Of a stretch of DNA of 47,065 nucleotides, positions 32,708 through 41,723 are shown one piece after another. This stretch comes from Blastochloris sp. (GTDB lineage: Bacteria; Verrucomicrobiota; Verrucomicrobiia; Methylacidiphilales; JAAUTS01). Location of the stretch: the NCBI GenBank assembly GCA_012031345.1, contig JAAUTS010000004.1:1-47065 (forward strand), in the 5' to 3' direction. How positions within the stretch are numbered: the stretch's first letter is position 1; each line of letters begins with the position of its first letter. The position numbers and the translations under genes are program-made. The notes beneath the pieces were generated by a model that was not told the origin of the DNA, ran no database searches, and was given only the letters and a program-made list of their open reading frames with translations.

Positions 32708-33847
32708 ATGCAGGAACGTTACTGGCTCTACCGCCGCGACAACGGCGTGTATTACTTGCAAGACCGCAAAAACGGCAAACAGCAAAGCCTCAAGACGAAG
32801 GACAGGGCGGAGGCCAAGCGTCTGGCCGCCGGACGCAACCAGGCCGAGCAAATGCCCGCCCTCAACCTGGCCATGGCCCGGACCTATCTCCTGGCCAAAT
32901 CGCCCCAGATGGTCACGCGGACCTGGGGAGATGTCATGAAGGACAAGGAGGCGCAATACGCCCACGCCGGGGCCAATTCCACGCTGAAACGCTGGCAAAA
33001 GGTCTGCCGCAGCAAGCCATGGTCCGTGCTGCATGCCCTGCCTCTGGTGGAAACCGAGCCGGATCATTTCCTGTCAGTCCTGCGCCATCCGGATTCGGGT
33101 TCCTCCACCAACGTCTGGCTGCGCATCCTACACAATTACGCACTGGACATGAGTTGGCTTCTGGCGGCGGTCCTCCCCAAAAAGCGGTGGCCCAAAATCC
33201 ACTACAAGGAAAAGCGAGGCATCACGGAGGACGAACACCGCTCCATCCTGGCCCTGGCCGTGGAAGGGACCGAAGAAGCGGCCTACTATGAACTGCTCTG
33301 GGAAACGGGCGGCTCGCAAACCGACATCGCCAGCCTCGACGACACCCGGATCGATTGGGACCAGCGCAGCATCCTCTACCGGAGGATGAAAACGCAGAAC
33401 CGGGGCTATGAGTTCGCCAAGGTGCGTCTGGGGTCGCGGCTCATCGCCCTCCTGGAGGGCCTTCCCAAGCAAGGCCCACTCCTGCCCACCCTGGCGGCCA
33501 TGAGCCTGGAAAACCGGGCCAAGCTGTTCCGGAGGCGGGTGCGGGCACTGGGCCTCAAAGACATCAGCCTGCACTGCTACCGCTACGCCTGGGCGGAACG
33601 GGCGAGGAAAGCGTAAGTGCCCCTGCGCGTGGCCATGGAAACCCTGGGCCACCGCAGCCGAGCCGTGCATCAAGCCTACGCCAAGAAAGTCGAGGTCGAC
33701 CTCATGCCCCTGGAATACTACGAGCGCAAAGCGGCCGAAAACATCGTGGACTTCCAAAAATACGCTCCGCCCGCGGCGGAAGCGCGGTTGGCAGCGGTGC
33801 CCTTGAAAGGAGACAAACACCGGCAAATCGTCTCATCCACTATCTGA
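32708..33847 (+). pseudogene. tyrosine recombinase/phage-type integrase interrupted by in-frame TAA at about 33614-33616
   Basis: LHCYRYAWAERARKA*VPLRVAMETLGHRSRAVHQAYAKKV; both halves in one frame; adjacent to tRNA-Ser. Confidence 0.8.
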
Positions 33848-33865
33848 GAAGCTCTTTGGGGAAAC

Positions 33866-33895
33866 GGGGGATAATCCCCCTCTAAAAAAGAGGGG
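33866..33895. repeat. two overlapping, mutually exclusive hairpins
   Basis: GGGGG-ATAAT-CCCCC (33866-33880) and CCCCTCT-AAAAA-AGAGGGG (33877-33895). Confidence 0.6.
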
Positions 33896-34029
33896 CATGA
33901 AAGCCCGGAGGGCGCTGAAGTTGATCCGCCTCTGGCGGGGGTGTGTGGTCTTGGAACGCCTGACGCGCTCCGCTTGCCCTGCTTCCTAGCCGTCGAGAAG
34001 GGTTATTCCAACCAGCTTCTGAATCTTGA

Positions 34030-34046
34030 TCATGAATAATTCATGA
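34030..34046. repeat. 17-bp perfect palindrome TCATGAAT-A-ATTCATGA
   Basis: Direct reading. Confidence 0.8.
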
Positions 34047-34588
34047 CGATGTGCGAGGTCTATGGGGTGAATCGCGGACGCTTCTTGAAGCGGCTGCGGG
34101 ACAGCACGCCGAGATAGGCGTCCATTCTCTCCAGCATCTCTCGCTCTCTAGCCACCGCCCGGCAATGAGGGCGATCCAACCCAATCCAACCCCCGCCCGC
34201 CGCGCCTCTCCTCCGTTCCGGGGCGCGCCGGGCGCGGGTTCTGATTTTACTCTCGGGGTGGGAGAAACCGCGTGCCACGGCGTTTGGCGGTGGCACGCGG
34301 CTTGCCAGCCTTCGGGGCCGGTAGACAAGTGTTGATTTTGCTGGGGGCCTCGCGTGAGTCGTCAGGTGTGGAAAGGCCGCGCTCCTGCGCTTCGCGGCGA
34401 TGGTGCGGAAAGGGCGAGGCGGAAGCGAGCGCCGCGAGCCCGCCCCGGCTTTTCCGCCGCCATGGCCGCTCATGAGAACCTGCGGAGAGTCCACCCGGAC
34501 GTGGGGAGCGCCGCGGAGGCACGAAGCGGCTTTCCCCGCGCCGGGGTGGCCGGAGTGGTCGCTGGTTGAGGCCGCGCCTCGTTGGAAA

Positions 34589-34615
34589 TTCAGACCGGGC
34601 CGCGCAGATCGCGCA
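34589..34615 (+). repeat. 27-bp direct repeat, copy 1 (left flank of cassette)
   Basis: TTCAGACCGGGCCGCGCAGATCGCGCA. Confidence 0.9.
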
Positions 34616-34900
34616 TCTGGGGCGATGAGGCTGATTTGGATGGGGGCCAGGTGTTTCCGTGTGTCGTGAACGCGTTTTCCAGTGGTTAAAACCAAGCCTC
34701 AATCTTCAAGCGGTCACGAGGGCTGAAATCCCGCAGAAGAACCTAATCGCTAGCGTCAACATCCCCAATTGACCCCTGCTTGGCGTCGTGTCAGAGTTGA
34801 CACTCAATCGAATCCAATCTCGTATCCTTGCCGCTGCTCGACGCGCTGCTGCCAAAGGTGCTGAGTGGAGAGCTAAACGTGGGCGGAATTTCAAACTGAA

Positions 34901-36730
34901 TTGAACATGAAATTACTCAGTATAAAGCTCCACAACTTCCGAGGCATACTCGAACAAGAGGTGCAGTTCCACTCATATAGCCTCTTGGTTGGTCCCAACA
35001 ATGCGGGCAAGAGCACGTTCATTGATGGCATCCGCGCGTTCTACGAAAAGGACGGTTTCAAATTCAAAACTGACAAGGATTTCCCATTCTCGAAAACCGC
35101 TGATGATGAGTCTTGGGCCGAACTTAATTTCCGGCTGGCTGATGACGAACATGCCTCGTTAAAAGAAGAGTATCAGGTCACTGACAAGACGCTACGAGTC
35201 CGAAAACTCTTTCAGACAAAGGAGAAGGGTGCAGCAGGCTTCATCTACGCTTACAAGAACGACGGAACGCTATCCAGGGACCCGTTCTACGGCGCAAAGA
35301 ATGTTCAGAGTGGAAAGTTCGGCGATCTCATCTACATCCCAGCAGTCAGTAAGGTCGACGAGCACACCAAGCTGACTGGACCTTCGGCATTGCGAGATCT
35401 CCTTACCGATGTGATGTCTGATGTCGTTGAAGGCGGAAAGGCATACGGTGAATTTGCCGCCAGCGTTGAAACCTTTGCCTCAACGATCTTGAAGGAGAAG
35501 ACGAAGGACGACCGCTCCCTTGAGGGATTTCAGGAGTCGTTTAATAAGCTACTCGAACCTTGGCAGACAAAGTTTGCCCTTCGATTTCCTCCGCCTTCGG
35601 CGGCCGACATCATCAAGCAGATGGTCAATTGGGATTTGCTTGATGAGTTTCACGGTAAACCGCAAGGCGTCGATTACTACGGCTCGGGCTTTCAACGGCA
35701 CTTCATCTACTCACTGATTCAACTCGGAGCACAATACATTGGAAAGAAGGCTGCGAAGAAGGCCAAGGATTTTGTTCCTTCTCTAACTCTAATTCTCTTT
35801 GAAGAGCCGGAGGCATTTCTTCATCCGCCACAGCAGGAGGTTCTTGCCCGAAGCCTGGTGGCGATGGCCAACAAAGACAGTTGGCAGGTTGTATGCACCA
35901 CTCACTCGTCACATTTCGTAAGCCGGAATGCTGACTCCATCCCCGCGATTGTGCGCGTCATGCGCACTGGCGGAAATGTGGAGTCATTCCAAATTAAAGA
36001 TGCTGACTGGTCGGTGATCGTGGCTGCCAACAAAGCCATCGAGGCAATCGTAGCCAAGTATCCCAATATGCAGAAGAAACTGCACGCGGACGACATTCGG
36101 GCTGAGATGGAGGTTGTTAAGTACTTTCTTTGGCTAAATTCAGACCGATCCGGGATTTTCTTCGCCAACCATGCCATCCTGGTCGAAGGCCCGACTGAGG
36201 TTGCACTCATTAACAAGCTCATTGACGACGGAAAAATCAGCGGGGCGGACTGTGGACTCCAAATTCTGGACTGCCTCGGAAAATACAATATCCATCGGTT
36301 TATGAATCTACTTGGTCATCTCGGGATTGCCCACTCGGTTATTCACGATGACGATAACAACAAGGACGAGCATGCAGACTTGAACCAACTCATCCAAAGT
36401 TCAAAGCACGGGAGTCTGACTCATTCAATTCATGCTATTGCGACAGACCTTGAGACCTTCTTAAACATTCCTTCGCCAGGCTCTGACCACCGCAAACCAC
36501 AGCATGTTCTTTATCTCTACTCCGAGGGAAAAATTGATGCAGGTAAACTGGGCGCATTCTGCTCAGTTGTAGAAGGCTGCCTGCCAAAGCTTGCATTGGC
36601 AGCAGCTGCGCCTAAAGCCCCAGCCGGAACCCCTCCCCGCTGCCATTTCATAAACATGACCCTCACCGAGCCCATCGTCGAAGATGCCGCCCTGACGTGG
36701 TTCGTAGAGGCTGGTCCATATGGTCGTTAG
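34901..36730 (+). CDS. OLD-family ATP-dependent endonuclease (AAA ATPase + TOPRIM; GajA-like)
   Basis: Walker A VGPNNAGKST, LILFEEPEAFLHP, CTTHSSHFVS, TOPRIM ILVEGPTEVALI and VIHDDDNNKDEH. Confidence 0.9.
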   Translation: MNMKLLSIKLHNFRGILEQEVQFHSYSLLVGPNNAGKSTFIDGIRAFYEKDGFKFKTDKDFPFSKTADDESWAELNFRLADDEHASLKEEYQVTDKTLRVRKLFQTKEKGAAGFIYAYKNDGTLSRDPFYGAKNVQSGKFGDLIYIPAVSKVDEHTKLTGPSALRDLLTDVMSDVVEGGKAYGEFAASVETFASTILKEKTKDDRSLEGFQESFNKLLEPWQTKFALRFPPPSAADIIKQMVNWDLLDEFHGKPQGVDYYGSGFQRHFIYSLIQLGAQYIGKKAAKKAKDFVPSLTLILFEEPEAFLHPPQQEVLARSLVAMANKDSWQVVCTTHSSHFVSRNADSIPAIVRVMRTGGNVESFQIKDADWSVIVAANKAIEAIVAKYPNMQKKLHADDIRAEMEVVKYFLWLNSDRSGIFFANHAILVEGPTEVALINKLIDDGKISGADCGLQILDCLGKYNIHRFMNLLGHLGIAHSVIHDDDNNKDEHADLNQLIQSSKHGSLTHSIHAIATDLETFLNIPSPGSDHRKPQHVLYLYSEGKIDAGKLGAFCSVVEGCLPKLALAAAAPKAPAGTPPRCHFINMTLTEPIVEDAALTWFVEAGPYGR

Positions 36731-36757
36731 CAATACTTCTTCAATTTTCAATAATCG

Positions 36758-37687
36758 ATGAGCGCTTTATTCATGGATTATAACGAGCGAGTCGTTTGTG
36801 AGATTTCTCACAACCCTCCGATTTTCGGGTTGGGAAGCGAGGGGTATGCGGTCCTTGTGGTTCAGCCCAGGATGACATTGCGAGGTCCGAAAGCAGCCAA
36901 GCACGGCTATTCTTTTAAGAACTTCCAGTGCAAACTTTCTCCTTTTGATGGCGTTTATTTGACATCCAATCCTTTGGTGAAACTAGACAATCTTTTGGGA
37001 GCTGGAGAGGAGTTTGCGAATCAGGTCCAGATCGAGTTTCCGATTTCCCGAGAGAATCTGGAACGTGTTGAATCAATGAGGAAATCAGGCGACGTCCGCT
37101 TTCGCCTGGATCTGTATCTCTCGTTTGATGAATTGGTCCAATTGGGTTCTACGCCAGAACTTGGGCATGAAAGCCCGATTTGGGGGCTCAAACGCCACTG
37201 CTCGACATCAGCTCAGGTATCCCTGCACATTCCCCGTTCGGACTGGATTGAGCGAATTCTGCCGCAGTTCCAGTTAGACCGCGTTCACCTAATCGAGATT
37301 CCTGCCATTCCCTTAAAGGAAGTCGCTAATTTTCAGGCTTCATTCGAAGCGCTGAAAGAAGCCCAAGAGCATCATAAGCAGGGCTTTTTCAATGCTGCGG
37401 TCATGAATTGTCGGCAGGCTTTGGAAAAATTGATGGATTCTCAAATGGAAATTGTGGTTAAGAGTGAGAAGAAAAAAGTCCCTGCTTTGAATGAACGATG
37501 GAAACGGAAATTGGGCGAATCCACCTATCGTTGGCTGAATGAGGCATTTGCGGCTTTGAAGACCGTGAGTAATGACGCGTCGCATCGGAACAGAGACAAT
37601 TTTGATCAGTTTGAGTCCCAGATGATCCAGGCAATCACTTTGTGCTTGATTGCCTACGCGGCAAGAAATGAGCCTGGGGCGGAGTAG
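36758..37687 (+). CDS. hypothetical protein with beta-rich N-terminus and HEPN-like helical C-terminus
   Basis: SDWIERILPQF...LIEIPAIPL followed by HHKQGFFNAAVMNCRQALEKLMD...NDASHRNRD; 27 nt downstream of the OLD gene. Confidence 0.65.
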   Translation: MSALFMDYNERVVCEISHNPPIFGLGSEGYAVLVVQPRMTLRGPKAAKHGYSFKNFQCKLSPFDGVYLTSNPLVKLDNLLGAGEEFANQVQIEFPISRENLERVESMRKSGDVRFRLDLYLSFDELVQLGSTPELGHESPIWGLKRHCSTSAQVSLHIPRSDWIERILPQFQLDRVHLIEIPAIPLKEVANFQASFEALKEAQEHHKQGFFNAAVMNCRQALEKLMDSQMEIVVKSEKKKVPALNERWKRKLGESTYRWLNEAFAALKTVSNDASHRNRDNFDQFESQMIQAITLCLIAYAARNEPGAE

Positions 37688-37833
37688 CTTTGGGCACGGT
37701 TTGTCACTTCAGGGTTCCGGGAGAAGTGACTCGGCGTGAGTATGCCGTTTGTTTCATCGTGGCGCTGGCGAGCATTTCCCAAGTCATTTCAGCCGCGACG
37801 GGCTATGGCAGGTGAACGATTGATTCCTTACGT

Positions 37834-37860
37834 TTCAGACCGGGCCGCGCAGATCGCGCA
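37834..37860 (+). repeat. 27-bp direct repeat, copy 2 (right flank of cassette)
   Basis: TTCAGACCGGGCCGCGCAGATCGCGCA, identical to 34589-34615. Confidence 0.9.
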
Positions 37861-38188
37861 CAGGACGCGGCCTGCTCGGGCTGGAGGTTTCCGTAGTTGT
37901 TGCCGGCATGGAAGTGGGGGCAGATGGTGGTGAAGCCGTGTTTTTGCCGATGGCCATGTCCTGACGCCGCCGCTTGATCTCGGCGGAGTATCGGCGGCAG
38001 AAGCGCCGGACCGTGTGTGGGGACACGGTGACCCCGCTGTCTTGCAGCATGTCGGCGATGGCGTCGTAGCTGGCCTCCTTGGCGCGCAGCAGGATCACGG
38101 CATCATGATGGGGTTCGAGGATCGATGGCCGTTGGGCCATCTGATAATCCGCTGCCATCTGGGCGACCTGGGCTTGAACATCGTTCAT
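37835..38188 (-). CDS. small helix-turn-helix protein, possibly associated with mobile element
   Basis: EPHHDAVILLRAKEASYDAIADMLQDSGVTVSPHTVRRFCRRY HTH-like; C-terminus RDLRGPV* lies in the 27-bp repeat. Confidence 0.65.
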   Translation of the reverse strand: MNDVQAQVAQMAADYQMAQRPSILEPHHDAVILLRAKEASYDAIADMLQDSGVTVSPHTVRRFCRRYSAEIKRRRQDMAIGKNTASPPSAPTSMPATTTETSSPSRPRPVRDLRGPV

Positions 38189-38462
38189 GGAGGCATGGTA
38201 GGCGGGCGCGTCTCATGCGGCATCCGGGCAGTGGACGAGTTCGGGAGGGCAGTGCGGGCGTCATGGCGGCGCAAGGACCATGATGCGAGGCAGGATCGCG
38301 GCGGCAGCATGCGTCATGCATCTATAAATAACTTGGTTTCTTCTGCGGCTGGCATGGCCGACTCCGAAGCATGCGCTGTGCGTGCCCATGAGCCAACCAT
38401 GAGGCGGCGGTGATGCAGGCTTGATGCACTTTGACCCAGCGCTGCTGGGGGGTGGCGTGTCA

Positions 38463-40699
38463 GTGCGACAAGATAGGAGGAAAAGGAATTGTTCTATGTA
38501 GAAAGTTAGAAACTTGAACAAGGGAACCTGCGATTCCGTTCGCAGTAGCCTACTGGCATTTGCTGGACTGGTAACGGTCTGGTGAAAAGCTGCCAGGACA
38601 ACATACTTCCGCCTTCGGGCAGGGGGATTTCCGCGAGGAAAGCCCCTGGATTCCCAGTGTCAGGGAATCGGAAGGTCAGGCTGGAGGACAAGCCCAACAC
38701 AAGTGAACTGCCGCAGATACCGTCACTCCCAAGGAGCCAAAGACGCTGACAGGCTCTGACCAAAAGGTGCGCAGCCGGTTGTTTCCCTCTGACACTGGGA
38801 ACACACGGACTTACGGCTGCCGGTATGAGAGGCAGGGGCTAAACCCTCCGTGTTCCTTTCCTTCAACTTGGTAAACCCGTCATTCCGCCCCGGGTGGGGC
38901 AGGCGCGCCGCAAGGCCCGCTGTTGGAATGGTGGGCAGAGGATGTTGGAAAAAGCGAAAGCCGCCCCGTAATCGGGCGGACAGGGGTTGAAAGATCACCC
39001 TGCCGCGCAAGCGGGCTGACTTCCAACGGGTCGATGATGACGAGAAAACCATGCAAAACCATCCCAGGAAGAAATCGCAAATGAACGCGGGTCAAACCGC
39101 GTGTGCCTCTTCCGGCAAGGCGGGAATGTGGGACCAGATCAACTGGCCCCGCCATGACCGCCAAGTCAGGCGGTTGCAGGCGCGTATCGTCAAGGCAACA
39201 CGGGAAGGCCGTCATCACAAGGTGAAAGCCTTGCAATGGCTGCTGACCCACTCTTTTGGGGGCCGTGCCTTGACCGTCAAACGGGTGACAGAAAACAAAG
39301 GCAAACGAACCCCCGGAGTGGATGGCGCCCTCTGGCAGACTCCGGCGGGCAAGTTCACCGCCATCCAATCGCTGCGGCGGCGGGGCTATCAACCCCAGCC
39401 TCTGCGGCGGGTCCACATTCCGAAAGCCAATGGGAAGCTGCGGCCCCTGGGCATACCGACGATGAAAGACCGGGCCATGCAGGCTCTGCACCTGCTGGCG
39501 CTGGCCCCCATCGCGGAAACCACGGGTGACCCCAACTCCTACGGCTTCCGGCCTGCCCGTTGCACGGCGGACGCCATCGAGCAGTGCCACAATGTCTTGT
39601 CCAAGAGGGTTTCCCCTCTTTGGGTATTGGAAGGGGACATTCGAGGCTGTTTTGATCACATCAGCCATGAATGGATGCTGCGCCACATCCCCACGGACAA
39701 GGCGGTATTGCGCCGCTGGCTCCAGGCAGGGTTCGTGGAACATCAATCCTTCTTCCCCACGGAAGCAGGGACACCGCAAGGAGGCATCATCTCGCCGACA
39801 TTGGCGAATATGACTCTGGATGGATTGGAAGCCCTTCTGAAGACCGCTTTTCGCAAGCGGTACGGCAGGAAGGCATTCCATCCGAAGGTGAACCTGATCC
39901 GGTATGCGGACGACTTCATCATCACCGGCAGCTCGAGAGAGTTGCTGGAAAACGAGGTTCGTCCGGTGGTGGAGCGGTTCCTTGGGGATCGGGGTTTGCT
40001 CCTCTCCCCTGAGAAAACCTGCGTCACCTCGGTGGAAGACGGGTTCGACTTCCTCGGGCAGCACCTGCGGAAACGAAAAGGAAAACTGCTGGTGCAACCC
40101 TCCAAGAAGAACACGCATCAATTCCTGGAAAAGGTACGGGCAGTCCTTCGTAAGAACCAAAGTGTGACTCAGGAAAACTTGATCTGGACGCTCAACCCAA
40201 TCCTCCGGGGTTGGGTGAACTACCACCGCCATTGTGCGGCCAAGAAGTCCTTCAAGAAAGTGGACGCGGTGATCTGGCGTTGTCTCTGGCAGTGGGCCAA
40301 GCGCAGGCATCCCGGCAAATCGCGGCGCTGGGTTCTCCGGAAATACTGGAAACCATGGCGGCGCAACAGCTGGAGGTTTGCGACAGAAACCAAGGAATGG
40401 AAACCCGACGGAAAGCCGGTCCTGCTCCAGTTGGTCAGCATCAACTCAGCCAGGATCGAGCGCCACTGGAAGGTCAAAGGGGATGCCAATCCCTACGACC
40501 CCCAGTGGCAGCCGTATTTTGAGGATCATGCGTTCCTCAGAAAATACGGGTTCCCCCGCCACGAGATCAGTGAAAATCGATCGTGTTGACCGGCCCTGCT
40601 CACGCAGGGCTTTGCCATCGGCTTGAGCCGGATGAAGGGAAACTTTCAAGTCCGGTTCTTAGGGGAGGAGACGGCGGCAACGCCGTCTCCTTACCCGAC
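38463..40699 (+). mobile_element. group II intron (ribozyme + IEP)
   Basis: 5' GTGCGACAAGATAGG; domain V gagccggatgaagggaaactttcaagtccggttc (about 40625-40658); domain VI and ...ttacccgac at 3' end. Confidence 0.85.
39051..40589 (+). CDS. ltrA: group II intron reverse transcriptase/maturase
   Basis: RVHIPKANGKLRPLGIPTMKDRAMQ, SYGFRPARCTADAI, GTPQGGIISP, IRYADDFIITG, ILRGWVNYHRH maturase X. Confidence 0.95.
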   Translation: MQNHPRKKSQMNAGQTACASSGKAGMWDQINWPRHDRQVRRLQARIVKATREGRHHKVKALQWLLTHSFGGRALTVKRVTENKGKRTPGVDGALWQTPAGKFTAIQSLRRRGYQPQPLRRVHIPKANGKLRPLGIPTMKDRAMQALHLLALAPIAETTGDPNSYGFRPARCTADAIEQCHNVLSKRVSPLWVLEGDIRGCFDHISHEWMLRHIPTDKAVLRRWLQAGFVEHQSFFPTEAGTPQGGIISPTLANMTLDGLEALLKTAFRKRYGRKAFHPKVNLIRYADDFIITGSSRELLENEVRPVVERFLGDRGLLLSPEKTCVTSVEDGFDFLGQHLRKRKGKLLVQPSKKNTHQFLEKVRAVLRKNQSVTQENLIWTLNPILRGWVNYHRHCAAKKSFKKVDAVIWRCLWQWAKRRHPGKSRRWVLRKYWKPWRRNSWRFATETKEWKPDGKPVLLQLVSINSARIERHWKVKGDANPYDPQWQPYFEDHAFLRKYGFPRHEISENRSC

Positions 40700-41128
40700 C
40701 TTTCATAAATTGAGAGGTACTGGCGAATGCTGCGGAAGGTGCCAGGGAAATTCACTTGCAGGCGGGCAGACAGATCTTCTTTTCCAGGAGCTGCTGACGG
40801 ATCAAGAGGAGTGTCTGGAAGGAAACGGATCGGCCTCGTTGAGGAGGATGCGCCAAATGAGGCCAAAGTCCTCCGTGCCATCCTGGCGCAGTCCTTCGGG
40901 AAGGGGGCATTTGTGAAGGAGTGAGAGTGGCTGTCCCAACTCCATGACCGTAGGGTGGCGGAGCGGCAGGGATTGAAAGCCCGCCTCTCGCCCAAACTTT
41001 CCACGGGATTATCTCTCCATGCGGGTTAACCCGCCGGAAGCCGATGAGTGGAAAGGGCCGTGGGGATCGATTATGCCCGAGATCCATTCGGCCCACACTG
41101 TCCGCCCTCAAGGTGCGGCCCTTGTGCC

Positions 41129-41723
41129 TCAGTTCGAGGCCCCATGATTTTGGATACCGTGCCAATCTTCCGCTGTGTTGGCGTTGCGAAACCAAACTTT
41201 GCCCTCTTCGGGAACTTCCCACGCCTTGATCCATCCGATGGCGCTTGCAGCAGCCAGCCATTCTTGAAGCCCCAAACGGCCTGCTTCAATGCTTTGCTCG
41301 AAGGAAGCCAGTGCCTCAACGGGGTAGAGCGCGGCCAGGGGCTCCCAGCCACGACAGGAACGGGGCACCACCCCAACCCCGGGTTCCGATTGTGCCAGCA
41401 ACAAACGCCCCCAGCGTTCATCCAGAAAGGGCAAGTCAACCGCCATGACCAGCAAGTGCGCCGAAGCCGTCGCGCCCAGACCCCTGGCGATTCCCTCCAT
41501 CGGGCCCCGGTCGGGCTCGCGGTCGGGCAGGATTCCTTCCACTCCCGGCGGAATGTGGGTATCCATCCGGGATATCCATAGCTTGCCTGCCCCCAAAGTG
41601 CGCAGGAGGGCGAGGTGGCGATCCAGCAACGTGCGGCCTCCCAAGAGAAGGCCGGCCTTGTCGCAACCCATGCGACGGGACCGCCCCCCCGGCCAGCACC
41701 AAGCCGTCGAAACAGGGAGTCAC
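41129..41723 (-). CDS. mobA: molybdenum cofactor guanylyltransferase, frameshifted at C7 run 41684-41690
   Basis: GLVLAGG|RSRRMGCDKAGLLLGGRTLLDRHL; VMAVDLPFLDE. Confidence 0.85.

Noticed and set aside
33599-33620. Stop-codon reassignment or readthrough explaining the integrase TAA
   Set aside because: TAA is used as a normal terminator elsewhere in the window; mutation or sequencing error is simpler.
34051-34702. Overlapping ORFs on both strands in the GC-rich patch
   Set aside because: All frames are open because of high GC; none shows a recognisable family. Treated as debris, though a relic HTH C-terminus is possible.
34797-34825. TTGACA-N17-TCGTAT as a promoter for the OLD gene
   Set aside because: Good -35 but poor -10 match; a single hexamer is insufficient support.
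40700-41128. Coding remnant downstream of the group II intron (e.g. minus-strand LLIRQQLLEKKICLPACK)
   Set aside because: Fragments in different frames, no family recognised; could be an indel-broken gene but not supportable.
32480-41128. Right-hand att site repeating the tRNA-Ser 3' end
   Set aside because: Searched by eye for GGTTCAAATCCCACCCTGTCC and found no convincing copy in the window.
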